NCBI GenBank assembly: GCA_914767715.1
Contig: OU612073.1
Location: forward strand, 9,486,001 to 9,550,000
Direction of reading: 5' to 3'
From: Membranipora membranacea
Taxonomy: Eukaryota; Bryozoa; Gymnolaemata; Cheilostomatida; Membraniporidae
Length of the DNA: 64,000 nt
A program made the position numbers and the translations under genes. The notes beneath the pieces were generated by a model that saw nothing but the letters and a program-made list of their open reading frames with translations, searched no databases and had not been told where the DNA came from. Below, piece after piece: positions 11,101-22,229 of this stretch (the stretch's first letter is position 1; every line of letters begins with the position of its first letter).

Positions 11101-11186
11101 TGATCCTTTAGTTTTCTCAGATCACACTCCAGCCTACCCTCATTATCCAATGTTATAGGATACATAATCTGTCCACCAGCTGCCAT
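8114..11186 (-). pseudogene. Ankyrin-caspase copy A (one-base frameshift in exon 2)
   Basis: Exon 1 (10301-11186, ATG at 11184-11186) encodes about 295 residues of degenerate ankyrin repeats, such as 'TPLHWSAWKGYTQNIRIIAN'. Exon 2 (8700-9123) encodes a caspase p20-like region with the catalytic-His motif 'LMAHGSRG'. Exon 3 (8114-8488) starts 'VMLIQACQVASPG', so QAC is the presumed catalytic cysteine, and continues into p10 with 'ATVRGG'. Splice phases match copies B and F. Against copies E and G, exon 2 lacks one base near 9004 (TGTAGGGATACGG versus TGTAAGAGATACGG), which breaks the frame before the His motif. It could be a sequence error. The protease is type I and the N-terminus is P-type. 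Intron 1 is a hybrid (see findings). An initiator/executioner role cannot be assigned. Confidence 0.85.
9843..10057 (-). other. Possible cryptic or alternative terminal exon in intron 1 of caspase copy A
   Basis: A minus-strand frame follows a good acceptor (TTTTTGCAG ending at 10058) and runs to TAA at 9843-9845. If joined to the ankyrin exon its phase fits (G+CT). It contains 'QYFNIEGKVAESAFCRFLC' and 'VQLCVVCAHNHPTKLDK', rich in Cys and His. The same frame is open in copies B, C, D and F, where a length change is a multiple of three. In B and F the acceptor reads TTGCTG, so the same splice is not available there. I do not recognise the peptide. Confidence 0.4.
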
Positions 11187-12151
11187 CTTTACTATAGTAA
11201 GCTGTAGAAAGTTTCTCAGGGTTGTGGAAGCTCAGTACTCCTCTAGCGCATTTCATGACGAGAAAAAATTCCAATTGATAACTCTGTGTGGTTTAACTTG
11301 GTAGGAAACATTGGAATCAATGTCTGTTATCTTTTATTGACTTTACCTCAAGATAACATGGTCATATGAGCAAGTATAAATGGCCGCCCCATGGATAGGT
11401 TGATAACGTCATGATCATACATGTAATATTAACAGGTATTATCAACAATACCGTACAATTAAGAGAGCATGATACAATATATATATATATACTATAATAT
11501 CATCTAGTGTTGAAATTCTTTTTCATTTAGACATTAGCACAATCTTCTGGGGATAATTTTTAAACTGGCATGTTTCTCAAGTCGATGTGAGAAAAGACAG
11601 TTTTATATATGTAAATGTGGCTTTACCAAACAGTTTATCATGATGGCCCAGTTGAAAGAAACAACAAAATGTTTTTGATTGCTGCAACTCCTGCAGTCTG
11701 GAATGCATGTCTGATAGTAATGCATGGCAACTATGCTTATCCACGATAAAAGAGGATTTGACCTGGCGATATTGATTGGAATAACAGCCACTCTAATGGT
11801 TCTAGAAACTATACACGCTTTAAATCATCGGATTCCAGCATTTTTTATTTATTTGTTTAAAGAGGTTTTCTAGAAAGTTTACAGATAACACTACACCTTC
11901 GAAAATAATATATTCTACATCATAAATTTAGTTAGTCGTAATTATTCTTGCCTCATGAGATAATTGTTAAATGGGAACAACACTAAATATTTGGTAAAAT
12001 CATACACCTACTAATAATAATACTATTAGTAGGTCTATGGGTGAAATTAATCATTAAATTTATCCTGGTCAGACCAAAACACTGAAATTATTGCCACTAA
12101 TTGTATTTAGGATGAATATATAATAACAAGTTGAATTCATAATTCTTATAC
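11187..12151. other. Intergenic, no gene seen
   Basis: This is AT-rich sequence upstream of caspase copy A, with an (AT)n microsatellite at about 11476-11493. The TATAAATAA box found before copies B, C and E is not present here; the corresponding stretch reads CTATAGTAAAG. Confidence 0.6.
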
Positions 12152-12451
12152 TTATCTTTCTATATCACATATCCCTAATAGAGTATTGAGATGAATTCGG
12201 AGCCTCACTACTACTGCATACCCTCTCATAAGCAGCCCACTGTCAAAGTCACCTCTCATGACAGCCGCCCACATAGTTTCATCGGCAGGGACACCAATCA
12301 GAGTTGAAGTGCTGTCGAGTGGCCTTGAAGGTTTCCCACTAAGGCTGAGTGACCATGCAGGGTTCCCACAGAGTGCTGCTCCAATTTCTCTAGGGATGCT
12401 GAACATTGAACAGCTCACGGAATTTTCTCTTATTGATGTAACCTCCCAAAC
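12152..12451 (-). other. Open frame of higher GC content, possible coding exon, unrecognised
   Basis: About 300 bp are noticeably more GC-rich than the surroundings. The minus strand is open from a TGA near 12466 to TAA at 12152-12154 and includes 'STLIGVPADETMWAAVMRGD' and 'MRGYAVVVRLRIHL'. The first ATG is internal. The plus strand is also open over 12258-12476. There is no clear acceptor, no family match I know and no second copy in the window. It may be a decayed exon or a transposon fragment. Confidence 0.25.
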
Positions 12452-13369
12452 CAAGGATCAGCTTTTTATATGTTGATGATGGCACCAATAAGAGTTTGAA
12501 TTGTAATAATTAGTCTAGCAGTTTTTATCTAATACAATAATGTAATCCTTGAACGCTATTTTAGTTATTCAATGCCTAACAAAAGTTTGCGGCGACCATC
12601 AATCTGTGCTGAGCAGTTGAGGACAGAAATTTCTTTTTGAGGTACCTGCTTAATTATTTTCGGATGAACAGCATGTACTAGATGGATCATGGGTATGACA
12701 ATAAAAGGAGGTCAAAGTCAAAATTCCAATATTCGCGAGTAAACCTGACCAGCATTTGAAGAATTTTTAATTTTCTGCAATTACCGATTTGTATATTTCT
12801 AAAATGTGTGATCGATCAGACCTATGACCAACCATTCCAAATGGAGAGCATCACTTTGATGTGCAAAGAAAGAAGAGATGCAAAATAAATAAAAAGAGTT
12901 GAGTTGAGGATAACATGAATCCTAAATAAAGTGTAACAAAAAGGAGAATCGGGAATCCTTGCCAACTTTGTAACAGGTCATGAAAACGGAAAATAACAAA
13001 ACATTATTCCAAAAAAAGGCCACCAATATAAAATAACAATAAAACATGATGTCCATTTATACCCAGTATACATTAGGTGAGAGAAGAGGCTGGTGAACTT
13101 GTTTTCCGCTGGATTCTGATAGGATCTGTTTGATTATGCTTTTGTTCAGAGTGTAGCTGTGTTTGGACCTTCCTCTGAGCTTCTCTGTGATTGGCTCATC
13201 ACTGAAAGGGAATCTACAATACCAGCAAACATAGAAGGCATAAAAATATCAGCATCTAACATAACAGGCTAACACTGACAGAATCGTTTTTGTCATAAAT
13301 TTTCATTATAGATTTCAGTAAAAAATTAGCTGCTGTCATTGACAAGTTCATGTCTATGAGACTTGTATA

Positions 13370-13499
13370 CTTTGTAACACGCTCAAACTGTGCAGGGATA
13401 GCTGGTAGTGGTATTTGATTATCAACTACTTTCATCAAAAAGTGGTTGATAATGAAGTGCCAGTACCAGCTATCCCGGTACAGTTTGTGCTCTTAAACT
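13370..13499. mobile_element. Diverged palindromic MITE related to the 6048-6150 element
   Basis: Arms such as CGCTCAAACTGTGCAGGGAT and the right-end mirror TACAGTTTGTGCTCTTAAACT fold back around about 13430. The right end (CTCTTAAACT) matches the AGTTTAAG terminus of the intron 3 MITE. It overlaps the end of gene X and supplies its stop codon. No clear target duplication remains. Confidence 0.7.
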
Positions 13500-16400
13500 A
13501 GCATTGTTGGATACCTTTGTGAAGATTTAGGCGTTCTATCCACATGAGCACAACAAGAACTTGAGTCAGCTGTGATGTTAGCCTTAGAACTATTGATAGT
13601 AGGCTGTGATTGAGGTGAGTTTACAGGCACTTCAGGTACAAATGATTTGGGTCTAACTCTGAATTGCTGGTTTTTTATTTGCTTCAGCATTAGGCGGTGT
13701 TCAATATTTGTGTGGACGGGTCTACTTCTTGAGATCTGCGACTTAGTTGGTTGCTCCGAGTCTGTTGTATCAGTAGCAGTAACTGATTCCTGTATACACA
13801 GAGGATCATAGACATTCGACGGGTGTGAGGAGTTGTCCCGACTCCCAGTCTGAAAATGAAAAGTAAAAGAATACAATTACAATAATAAATTATATAATTA
13901 AAATACATACTCTGTGCTGTTTGGGAATATAGCAGTTAAATTTAGTAGGTATTTGGGTTTGAATTTGGGTATTCTACAGGGCTATATAAGAGCTGAAAAT
14001 AAGTGAAAAGCATCATGACCTTTGATTACCAGCCATACACGTATCGTGTATGTATAGACAGTTTTCTGAGCTCTTATTTATGCCTCAATTCAGAGTTGTC
14101 CTCTCTCCAGTTTGGTTCTTTTAACCCATGCCGCATAGGAAAAACCTGCTGAAAGAGGGTTATCTTGAAAAATGATTTTTGATTCAGAGTCTGCACCATT
14201 GAAAACCCTGCGAGACAGGGTTTCCAAATCATTGGGGGCTTGAATGTTGATAAATCTTAATTTTAGTGACGAAACTCGTGAAAAATTCTGCCAAACTGTC
14301 CGCAAAATAGGCAGAAAATGCTATAATTGACTACCCAAATACTAAAATTATTTCCCACACTATGTCCATATGAGTATTCAATGTTGCAGATTCTGAATCA
14401 GAAATAATTTTTATCCTATTATGAGCGGTTTTCAAGATAACCCTCTTTTCAGCACATTTTTCCTATGCGGCGTGGGTTAAAAGTACCAAACTGGAGAGAG
14501 GACAACTCCGAAATGAGGACTAAATCAGAGCTCAGAAAACTGTCTATTGTATATGAGAGAAGTAAAGGAGATCAGTAACCCAGCTCTTAACTGCTCGACT
14601 TGAAAAGCTTATAAACCAGGGCTCTGACTCGGCCTTGTGTCCTCAAGATTGCAGCAGAGTGACAAAGAGACAATCCACATGTACGATAACTGCTTTAATT
14701 CTACCTTGATAATTGAACTAAAGGTATGATAAGTGAGTGTTGAACACTTGTAAGTATCAAAATTGAAACTACTAAATAGTTGTTGATTGTTTAGATTAAT
14801 CCTATCTAATACATTTCGTGAAAAGTAACTCCCAGATGATGTCTCAATCACCTGTACATGTATAGAAGTCTGACCACTCGGTACAATGTTGTTATTACTG
14901 ATATAGCCACCCCTGATATATCCACTCGATGATTGATCTGCTTGGTAAAACTCTGATGTTCTCTGATTTACAGGTTTTCTCTGCTCAGTCTGTATATTAT
15001 TTGTTAAATCTGACCCTTCATAAGCCTGTAAACAAAAAATTATACACCTCACCCAGTATGGATACAAATAGGATGTTTTGGGTGTACATTAAAATCAGGT
15101 GTCTTATCACACGCCACATCCCGAAGCATGGGCGGCAATATCTGCATCACGTTTCTCTCTGTTTGCAGGAAGGCAGGTTGGAGCACACCTGAGGGCCAAC
15201 CAAACCCCAGTATTCAATGGACCACAGTGGGATTCGAACAAACGACCTCCAACATCTGCACAAGCTAAAGGAGAGGTGCTCTAACCAACTGAGCCACCTC
15301 CTACTCCTACATCCAGGCACAATAGATTTTTAATTAAGGTCCTATTTCTTTGCCAATGAATCAATGAAAGGAGCGACTACGAACAAGGAACATACACAAA
15401 CTCTTTGATGTGATAAGCGAGTCCGGTTTGGGAAAATATACAGCCCTCTTCCATCAGTGAGGAATGAGTGAGGAAAATGACCCCAATTACAGTTTTCCTG
15501 CTTGTGCAAGTCTGTGACCATACAGTAAAGCAGAATATAATTCCAGTGAGCTTAAATTGGAAGGCAAGACAAATACCACTATCAAACTGAGCAGGCATAC
15601 CTGATTGTAATACCATTGTGAGCCAGATGGCTCCAGGGTCGATGTGTCGTCGTGTTTACTCTCATCAATATTTCCGGTGACTCGAGCTTTCATAGTCTCC
15701 AGATCATAAATATACCCATCTGAACAATCAAAGGAAATTAAATGAATCACAAAGTCTTTTAACTTTAAATAGAAAAGAATACAATGGACAGTTTTCTGAG
15801 CTGGAATTCAAGCCTATTTTTTCAATTCTGCGTGTGCCAAAAAGGACCCAAATGGAAAGTGGGCAACTCTATAAAATATAGGCTTAAATTAGACCACAGA
15901 AAACTTTCTGCCGTCAATTCAAAACACATTATCATCACTGATGATCTTTAATCAAGGATCAGACGCGCTAAATATTATATATACAGAAATTTATATGAAA
16001 TCACTAATCTCAGATATATACCCGACTCATTGCTGATTATTGAGCTTGCTGGGTTAGTTTTTTGTGAAGCACCTCCCTCAATCGGACTCTGAAATGGAAT
16101 AATTTTATCTACACGCTGTTCATCAGCCGGGCCATTCCACATCCCATCAATGGTGGAGCAGTGTATAGGTACAGCTGCAGTAACGCTGTAACTTAGATCA
16201 GATGTGTAGATACTCAGGCTATGGTTGGTATTGGTTGTGGTGCTGAGGCTATTGGTGACATCTTGCGGAAAGCAAACCTCACTACCTTTGCGTAATTTAG
16301 CCTATGTGATAAAAACATGTAATAAAATTATCAAAATAATGAAATAATGATATACTATGGTAGGTATCTAACTGGCAAAGACATGTTTGCATTTTGACAG

Positions 16401-18033
16401 AACTTTTCTTTGTAGATTACAGACTTCAAAGCATCGCCCTTTTTTCCTTCAAATCTAGTATTGCACTCCCCGGTTGCAAGCAACTTGGCGTTGTGTTTTT
16501 TTCAAAATTAATCGTAAAATGCATGGACCCTGCAACATTCATAATATAAGGAAGTAGTAAATAAAATTGGCAGCGAAAACGTCAGAATTATTCAATTTCT
16601 TCCAATCAAACTATGCATGGCCTCTCCAGCATAAGAGCAACTATCAACCTACCTGCTCATGTTCTATCTGGTCTATACTGTGTAGACTTTGCTCTATGAG
16701 GTGGTTAATGTAAGGAGCTGTGGGGTCATCCATTACAAGGTCCCTGCTAGTACGCGATGACCAAACAGCCCTCATCAAATACTGATGATCATCACCATCA
16801 TTCTACAATTTACAGTCAACAACTAATTTGAATGACAGAATGGTTATTTTACGAGATTATTATCAGGGTTCATCTTGTTTGACCTTGAATTGGCTTGGTG
16901 TACAAACATGACATACAAATACCATTCTGCACATGCGCAGCTCTGTGGCATGAGCTGATCTCAGCAAAATTGTGTATCAGAATTCTGAAGCCATCTGATT
17001 GGCTACCTGCTCTGGTGGCTACTATCCCCAATGCATGCGGAATTCATAGCTAGAGTTATCTTCTACTGTTACCACTAGCCCTTGTTGCTTATCAGTTAAT
17101 ATAGGGACTGTATCGTTCTCCCTAACTAATATTATTCTCAGAACCTTGAACCAACTCATTGTACTTGCACATGCCCAAATCAAAGACCCGCATTTTGTAC
17201 ACTTAGCCTTATGGCATCTCCTTTATGGTAATGCTAGCCTAGTTTATCAGTGATCCACATGCCCAGGCAGATCACGAGAGTCAGTATGTACATATATTTC
17301 ATAAATAATCCATAAAATTTGACGTATTCCAAATATCAAAAAATTATTTAGATTCATATGCTGCACAGTTACCTGCCATAATAAAGGGGTTATAACGAGA
17401 TATGTCCCACTCACATTCTCAGTTGGTGTGTTATGAGGTGGCTGGTATGAAGTTTGGCTGGCATCCGATTGGGTTTGTACTGTACTGTTGGCCTGTGCTC
17501 CATTCCCTAAGCTCACCGGTGTGTTTGGGTTGGGGAAATAAGCACCCACATTTTCAGTTGTCACAAATACTGGAGGGTCTACAATATAGTCGAGTATAAG
17601 TGTTCAACTTAGAATACAATTTTTCACTCCGCTCCTCAAAAATATTTGTCTGTGTAGCTTTGGAGCACAATCCTGTTTCAAACATCCAACTCTATTTGTT
17701 TCATCTGGTTCCGATTGGGATCTTCATCAATTAAAAGTTATCTCCTTAATATCAATGAGGGCATAACTTCTTCTCAAATGAATAATAAAACGAGTTCAAT
17801 AACAAGGGGCCCCATCTAATTTGCTGTACCTTTGTCAGTCATATGAGGTGAAGCTTCAAGAATATCACTGAGTTCTGCTGCTGTACTGCTTATCTTAGCC
17901 TGCCTCTCCACGCTAGCCTGAGTGCCGTATTCTTGTCGTTGATTTGAGGGACTCTCACCATTGTCACCTTTAGATGAACATCTGAGAGGTAGAAGTACAG
18001 GTGGTGTACTTCCCAGACTGCTGTGTTGTGATC
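13493..18033 (-). CDS. Gene X: seven-exon Ser/Thr/Asn/Gln-rich protein of unknown function (5' partial)
   Basis: Exons in transcript order are 18033-17830, 17578-17373, 16802-16653, 16301-16022, 15719-15601, 15025-14705 and 13849-13493. Every border is GT/AG and all reading phases agree, giving about 545 codons of open frame; the 5' end was not found. Recognisable stretches include 'AELSDILEASPHMTD', 'DPPVFVTTENVGAYFPNPN', 'HQYLMRAVWSSRTSRDLVMD', 'HLIEQSLHSIDQIEHEQ', 'SLSIYTSDLSYSVTAAVPIH', 'STIDGMWNGPADEQ' and 'EFYQADQSSSGYIRGGYISN'. I see no known domain. The composition suggests a disordered cytoplasmic or nuclear region. Introns carry two foldbacks and a SINE. The last exon ends in a MITE. 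Eroded copies of single exons recur at about 21120, 39930, 51230, 52010 and 59500, so it was once part of the duplicated unit. No function is proposed. Confidence 0.7.
14057..14544. mobile_element. 488-bp foldback in gene X (TA-flanked, mariner-like MITE)
   Basis: The ends are GACAGTTTTCTGAGCTC (from 14057) and GAGCTCAGAAAACTGTC (to 14544), flanked by TA on each side. Arms extend inward at least 150 bp, sharing for example AGGGTTATCTTGAAAA and its mirror TTTTCAAGATAACCCT. It has no coding capacity and lies in the intron before the last gene X exon. Confidence 0.8.
15104..15305 (-). mobile_element. tRNA-derived SINE in a gene X intron
   Basis: On the minus strand the pol III A-box region reads GAGGTGGCTCAGTTGGTTAG (15281-15300) and the B-box TGTTCGAATCC (15230-15240). 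Their spacing and order are those of a tRNA head, but the acceptor stem does not close, so this is a SINE and not a tRNA gene. A non-tRNA body follows to about 15104. Confidence 0.72.
15785..15918. mobile_element. Short MITE related to the 14057-14544 family
   Basis: The left end GGACAGTTTTCTGAGCT and right end CACAGAAAACTTTCT match the termini of the larger foldback. About 130 bp, with inner arms GGGCAACTC and AGGCTTAAATTAGACC. It lies in the intron between gene X exons at 16022 and 15719. Confidence 0.6.
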
Positions 18034-18221
18034 CTGTAATGCAGGGATAAAAACAAAAATATTTCAATCTGCAATCTTTCAGATAAAAATGGCAAAACTG
18101 AGGTAGACATCCTGTGAAAGTTGAAAGAGTGTTGAATAATCAATCGAGGAATGTAGTGTGTACTCCATCAGGATTCCATAGACTTAATAATAAACCTAGA
18201 CAGGACACTATATGGAGCATT

Positions 18222-18616
18222 GAGGCGCTGAGGCAGTTTATTGTGGGCAACGTAACGTCATTGGAAGGTGTAGAAGCAATGATGCTATCATTGATTTACT
18301 GTTTAAAATCCAGGTTTTTTGTCGATAACTTGATCAATTTTGATCGGATATTGAGATTGAAAATTAGAATAAAGTAAGCAGCTTGTCCTGAACAGTTTGA
18401 TACTAATTTTAGGCAAATTTTGTTTTAACGAAGAAACGGCATCAGATTGATGACAAGATGCTATTGATTGTAAAGCAATTTTCAAATTCAAAATTTGATA
18501 AAAATTGATTGAGTTATGTAAAAAAACCTTGATTATGGACAGTAAATTAATGATAGCATCATTGCTTCTACTCCTTCCAATGACGTTACGTTGCCCACAA
18601 TTAAGTGCCTCACTAG
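18222..18616. repeat. Large inverted repeat upstream of gene X
   Basis: Arms of about 150 bp (about 18222-18375 and 18465-18616) share, in opposite orientation, TTGTGGGCAACGTAACGTCA and AGAAGCAATGATGCTATCAT. The outer ends (GAGGCAGTTTATTG versus GAGGCACTTAATTG) are slightly diverged. It is a foldback transposon of undetermined superfamily; I could not fix a target duplication. Confidence 0.75.
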
Positions 18617-20413
18617 TATTAATTTCAGTCAGATGCAACCTCCATGCCTTAATGCCGAATTGCCAATCCACGTAGGATCATCACCTTCTCTGCCTTCTTA
18701 ATTAACGAACCTGTACATAGAAATAGAGAAGTCCCATTAGCTGTTTGATTGCTATGGCGTGAAATACCGATGCTGTTTCATGACTGCCAAATTTTTTTTA
18801 TTTTATCAAGTTCTACATTGTAAATATATATTATTTGATAAAAATGTAGACTTCATATGTTAATGTTTGATAACAATCAGATAGATGCAAGAGCAAACTT
18901 ACTTTCATTGGGCTTGAGTACTATGGCTATGGCTATAATATCATTTTTGTTGTTTATCACCAATGTTATCTTGTTGTTTTTCCCCAAATTACAAGCTAGA
19001 CTTATATGGGTTAGCTGTCATGCCTTTAGAAAACCACGCTAAATTTGCTAGTCGACAGATTTGAGGACGCAAGCGTGAGATTGTCACTGATTACTTGTTG
19101 ATAATACTTGAGATGAGAGCTTGAGTAATCGATTTATAACATTATCGATATCAATATTATTTGCCTTTTTTTTTACTGTACACAACCAAATTCACCGTGA
19201 AATCTTAAAAGATCATGTGAAAAAATAGTAACTAAAATTTAGGAGACAATTATGTCACATGATCTCAGTGTAAGCTGTTTACCTGCTTGTCAAGGTTAAA
19301 AAATGTGAAATGTAATCTTTTAAATTACCAAAAAAGAAGTTATCATAACGCAACCATTTAAATCCTCAAATGTAAAGCAAATCACAATCAGAAAATTAAT
19401 TATGTACATGTTTGTGACTGCTGACGTATATCTCATAATCGTAATCAAGACGCAGTTGAGATAATTAGACAAAAATAATTGATAAACTGTAAATTCCTAC
19501 CTTTTGCCTTTTTTCCTCAATCTGTTTATAAAAATCTCAGTTTGAGTGTCTTTATGATATTACATTAACTTTAGAATACCGATGAGCTCTAACCATCTGC
19601 TAAAAGAACACTGAAACAGGATAGATTTTGCCAGGTTTACCAGGACCAAGAAACACAAAGGCCAGGGCGGACCCAAATCCTTCCAGACCAATCACGGACA
19701 GCCAACGCTCCAAAAAGTCATCAGGAGGTGGCCAAAAGTTATCATCACACCTCTCAGCACCCAGGAACCCCTGTTTGATCAGCAAATTGCTCTATTCAAA
19801 CCTGTAACCCAGTCAAAATTAATCCCATTGATGAGTATCTAGTGTTTTATTATTATTGCCCATTCACATTTTCAGTTTGAAGATTGCAAATTACACTTTG
19901 CATTGTTTTATTTTAACAAGTTTTGCAGGAGAAATGCTGGAAAATGATGCATTTCTCCACAATGCCTTCACGTTGCCATTGTCCAGTCTCAACCATACTG
20001 GACATTGGCATCTTAAAGGCATGGATTTGATCCCAAATATCAAAACTTTTAAGCTAAGTATCACAAATTATATGATTGTTTACAGAGGTAAATTACAAAT
20101 CAAACAATGAAACAGCCAGATTTAACAAATTAATCGGGCAATATATCTGCCTGAAAGTTTACTTTTGTAGTAGTTTTTGTGTAATGATTTGGAAATGCTG
20201 ATTGGGGTATTTGTTTGCTAACAATAAACATTAACAATCACATTTGAGCTTACTCATACTAATAAGATTCATTGTTCACACGACTCTTCTGTTATGATTT
20301 ATAATTTGGTTATTTATTTAACCAGTCTGACAGTTCCTCCTCTCCTCGCATCGATCCCATTTATTTTGATTTTAGTAGATCCCTCGACGAGACAAATAAA
20401 TATGAGTTACATA
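18617..20413. other. Intergenic; one possible GC-richer exon
   Basis: Mostly AT-rich sequence without a convincing gene. On the minus strand, about 19785-19641 is open and GC-richer ('FWPPPDDFLERWLSVIGLEG'). It ends at a GT with a phase that would fit the first visible exon of gene X. It has no good acceptor, so it is only a weak candidate for the missing 5' part. From about 20200 the sequence matches the flanks at 50600-50900 and 58850-59160. Confidence 0.4.
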
Positions 20414-20421
20414 CTGAGGAG

Positions 20422-20837
20422 CAGGGGCGTATATTCTAAAAAATTTCACTCACTGACTTTTCAGAGATGAGCATAATAATCGGGCGCAGCCCGATCCACA
20501 CGCCGTAGGCGTGGCGGGGAGGGTGTGGGAGGGGCGCTTAAGCGCCCTCCCACCACGGAAATTTTTGCATATCGGTAGCAAAATAGTGCAAGCAGAGAGG
20601 TATTTCAATAGCTCACTGAGCTGTTGGGTACTTTCAGAAAACAACTCAATAGCAGTAGAAGATTAAGGTAAAAATGCTCCAGTTATAAAGCACCCATTTG
20701 AAAAAAAAACTGTCCTTGATGGGATTCGAACCCACGACAATCTTATTATCCATGATTGTAAGGCGGACGCTCTACACACTGCGCTATTCAGCCACTCACG
20801 GAAATCCGTGGGCCGTGAGTGCTAATATACGCCACTG
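20422..20837. mobile_element. 416-bp hAT-type non-autonomous element carrying a tRNA-like segment
   Basis: The terminal inverted repeats are CAGGGGCGTATATT (from 20422) and AATATACGCCACTG (to 20837). An exact 8-bp target duplication, CTGAGGAG, is at 20414-20421 and 20838-20845. Paralogous sequences near 50870 and 59120 show the unfilled site as one ACTAAGGAGAAGCGC (ACTGAGGAG here). Eight-base duplication with CAG(G/T)GGCG ends is the hAT signature. Inside are GC-rich hairpins (20480-20555) and a tRNA-like sequence. There is no transposase. Confidence 0.9.
20711..20795 (-). other. tRNA-like sequence inside the hAT element
   Basis: The minus strand has an A-box (TAGCGCAGTGTGTAGAGC, about 20769-20786) and a perfect B-box (GGTTCGAATCC, about 20721-20731), with a paired T stem. 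The acceptor strands GTGGCTG and CAAGGAC pair poorly and the anticodon stem is irregular, so a functional tRNA is unlikely. It is probably a captured SINE head or tRNA pseudogene. Confidence 0.6.
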
Positions 20838-21119
20838 CTGAGGAGAAGCGCTGACACTGCATACTTATAGAATGGAATGCATTCATTTTTATTTTTATGT
20901 AGCTTATATACAATTACTACTATATAAACTTAGTTAAATCACAATAAGATGTTTTGGGAATATGAGCAAATAGCAACTAAAGTTAAGAAGATCAAAAACA
21001 TAGCAAGTCTTTTGGCAGGTAATTGAATAATACAATAAGTTAATCATTTATAACTTAGTCATTGAATTCATTACTCATATTTTGGCACTTTTCATCCAAT
21101 CCAGCTTCTAGCCATCAGC

Positions 21120-21260
21120 AGCGACACTAAACAGTAATTAATAGTTTTATCTACAGTTCGTTCATCGGCCGGTCCAATCCACCATACATCAATAGTGGAG
21201 CAGATGGAGGCGCAGCTGCAGTTACACTATAACTTAGATCAGCTGTGTAGAATCGAAATT
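21120..21260 (-). pseudogene. Relic of gene X exon (copy of 16022-16301 region)
   Basis: The segment with CCACCATACATCAATAGTGG and CTGCAGTTACACTATAACTT mirrors the gene X exon around 16120-16210, where the matching codons read 'STIDGMW' and 'SYSVTAAVP'. It is truncated and without an open frame. The flank extends the homology with 51190-51420 and 59480-59650. Confidence 0.65.
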
Positions 21261-21384
21261 TTGAATTTATTGAAAACAAAATCAAATGACACTTTAACTT
21301 CATAAAATTTGAGATAGAAATAAATCTTAAAGGTCTTAAAAATAATTGCCTTATAAATAATACGGTACTTGCTATATTCTAGTG

Positions 21385-21700
21385 AAGTCTGTAATTCTTC
21401 TTTGTGAACGCTCCTGTCACTATGTCTTCAAACTCGTAATCTTGAACTCTGTAATTTCTCCTTGTGTATGTCTCTGTCACCGTGTATTCAACTCGTAATC
21501 TTGAACTCTGTAATTCCTCTTTGTGTACGCCTCTGTCACCGTGTATTCAACTCGTAATCTTGAACTCTGTAATTACTCTTTGTGTACGTCTCTGTCACCG
21601 TGTCTTCAAACTCGTAATCTTGAACCTTGTAAGTCCTCTTTGTGATCGCCTCTGTCACTATGTCTTCAACTCGTAATCCTGAGCTCTGTATTTCACCTTA
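21385..21700. repeat. Minisatellite, about 60-bp unit, five copies
   Basis: Successive units share CTCGTAATCTTGAACTCTGT and CTCTGTCACCGTGT, with unit lengths of about 59-62 bp and a few substitutions each. A short plus-strand frame spans several units, but I regard it as a by-product of the repetition. Confidence 0.85.
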
Positions 21701-21900
21701 ATAAACTCTTACCACCAATGTCTAAAAATGATACTCTTGGTAAACCCTTGCTACCAAAGTCTAAAATGCTACTACTATGGCAAACCCTTGCTGCCAAAAT
21801 CTAAAGAAGACACACTATGGCAAACCCTTGCTGCCAAAGTCTAAAGATGATACTACTCTGGCAAACCCTTGCTGCCAGAGTCTAAAATGCACTGCCACTT
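21701..21900. repeat. Second minisatellite, about 45-50-bp unit, four to five copies
   Basis: It directly abuts the previous array. Units contain GGCAAACCCTTGCTGCCAAA and GTCTAAA. The inner GGCAAACCCTTGCTGCC can form a small stem. The two arrays are unrelated in sequence. Confidence 0.82.
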
Positions 21901-22229
21901 AACACGGTGGGCCCTGCCTTATATAGTATGTTAGGATTGCCGAGTTGGCATGTAATAATGTAATAATAGTAATAATGTCATACTCTTCTCTACTAAATCT
22001 CTGGAGAAGCAGTCTTGCTTGTTTGTTCTTAAAATTTTGTAAAATAAATTCAAACTTTGTGCTTGCTTTTGAAAAATGGAGGCACCAAATGACCTTACCA
22101 TCTTAACAAAAATAGTAATGTGAAGCGAAGCAAAATAGTTCCAAACTTTTGGCAGAAAAATCCCTATAATCAACCCATTTTCAATCAATTGAGTAACCTG
22201 AAGGTATAAGTAGGACCCAATGCGCTTAA

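Noticed and set aside
12258-12476. Plus-strand gene at the GC-rich island
   Set aside because: Both strands are open and neither has splice signals or a recognised family; left as an undecided feature.
15230-15300. Functional tRNA gene in gene X intron
   Set aside because: Acceptor stem absent and a non-tRNA tail follows; better explained as a SINE.
18857-19042. Short hydrophobic frame that looks like a membrane segment
   Set aside because: Isolated, AT-rich, without splice signals or a partner exon on the same strand; hydrophobicity is expected from T-rich codons.
20711-20795. Functional tRNA gene
   Set aside because: A and B boxes are good but the acceptor and anticodon stems do not pair properly, and it lies inside a transposon.
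21464-21676. Repetitive 70-codon frame
   Set aside because: A by-product of the 60-bp minisatellite.
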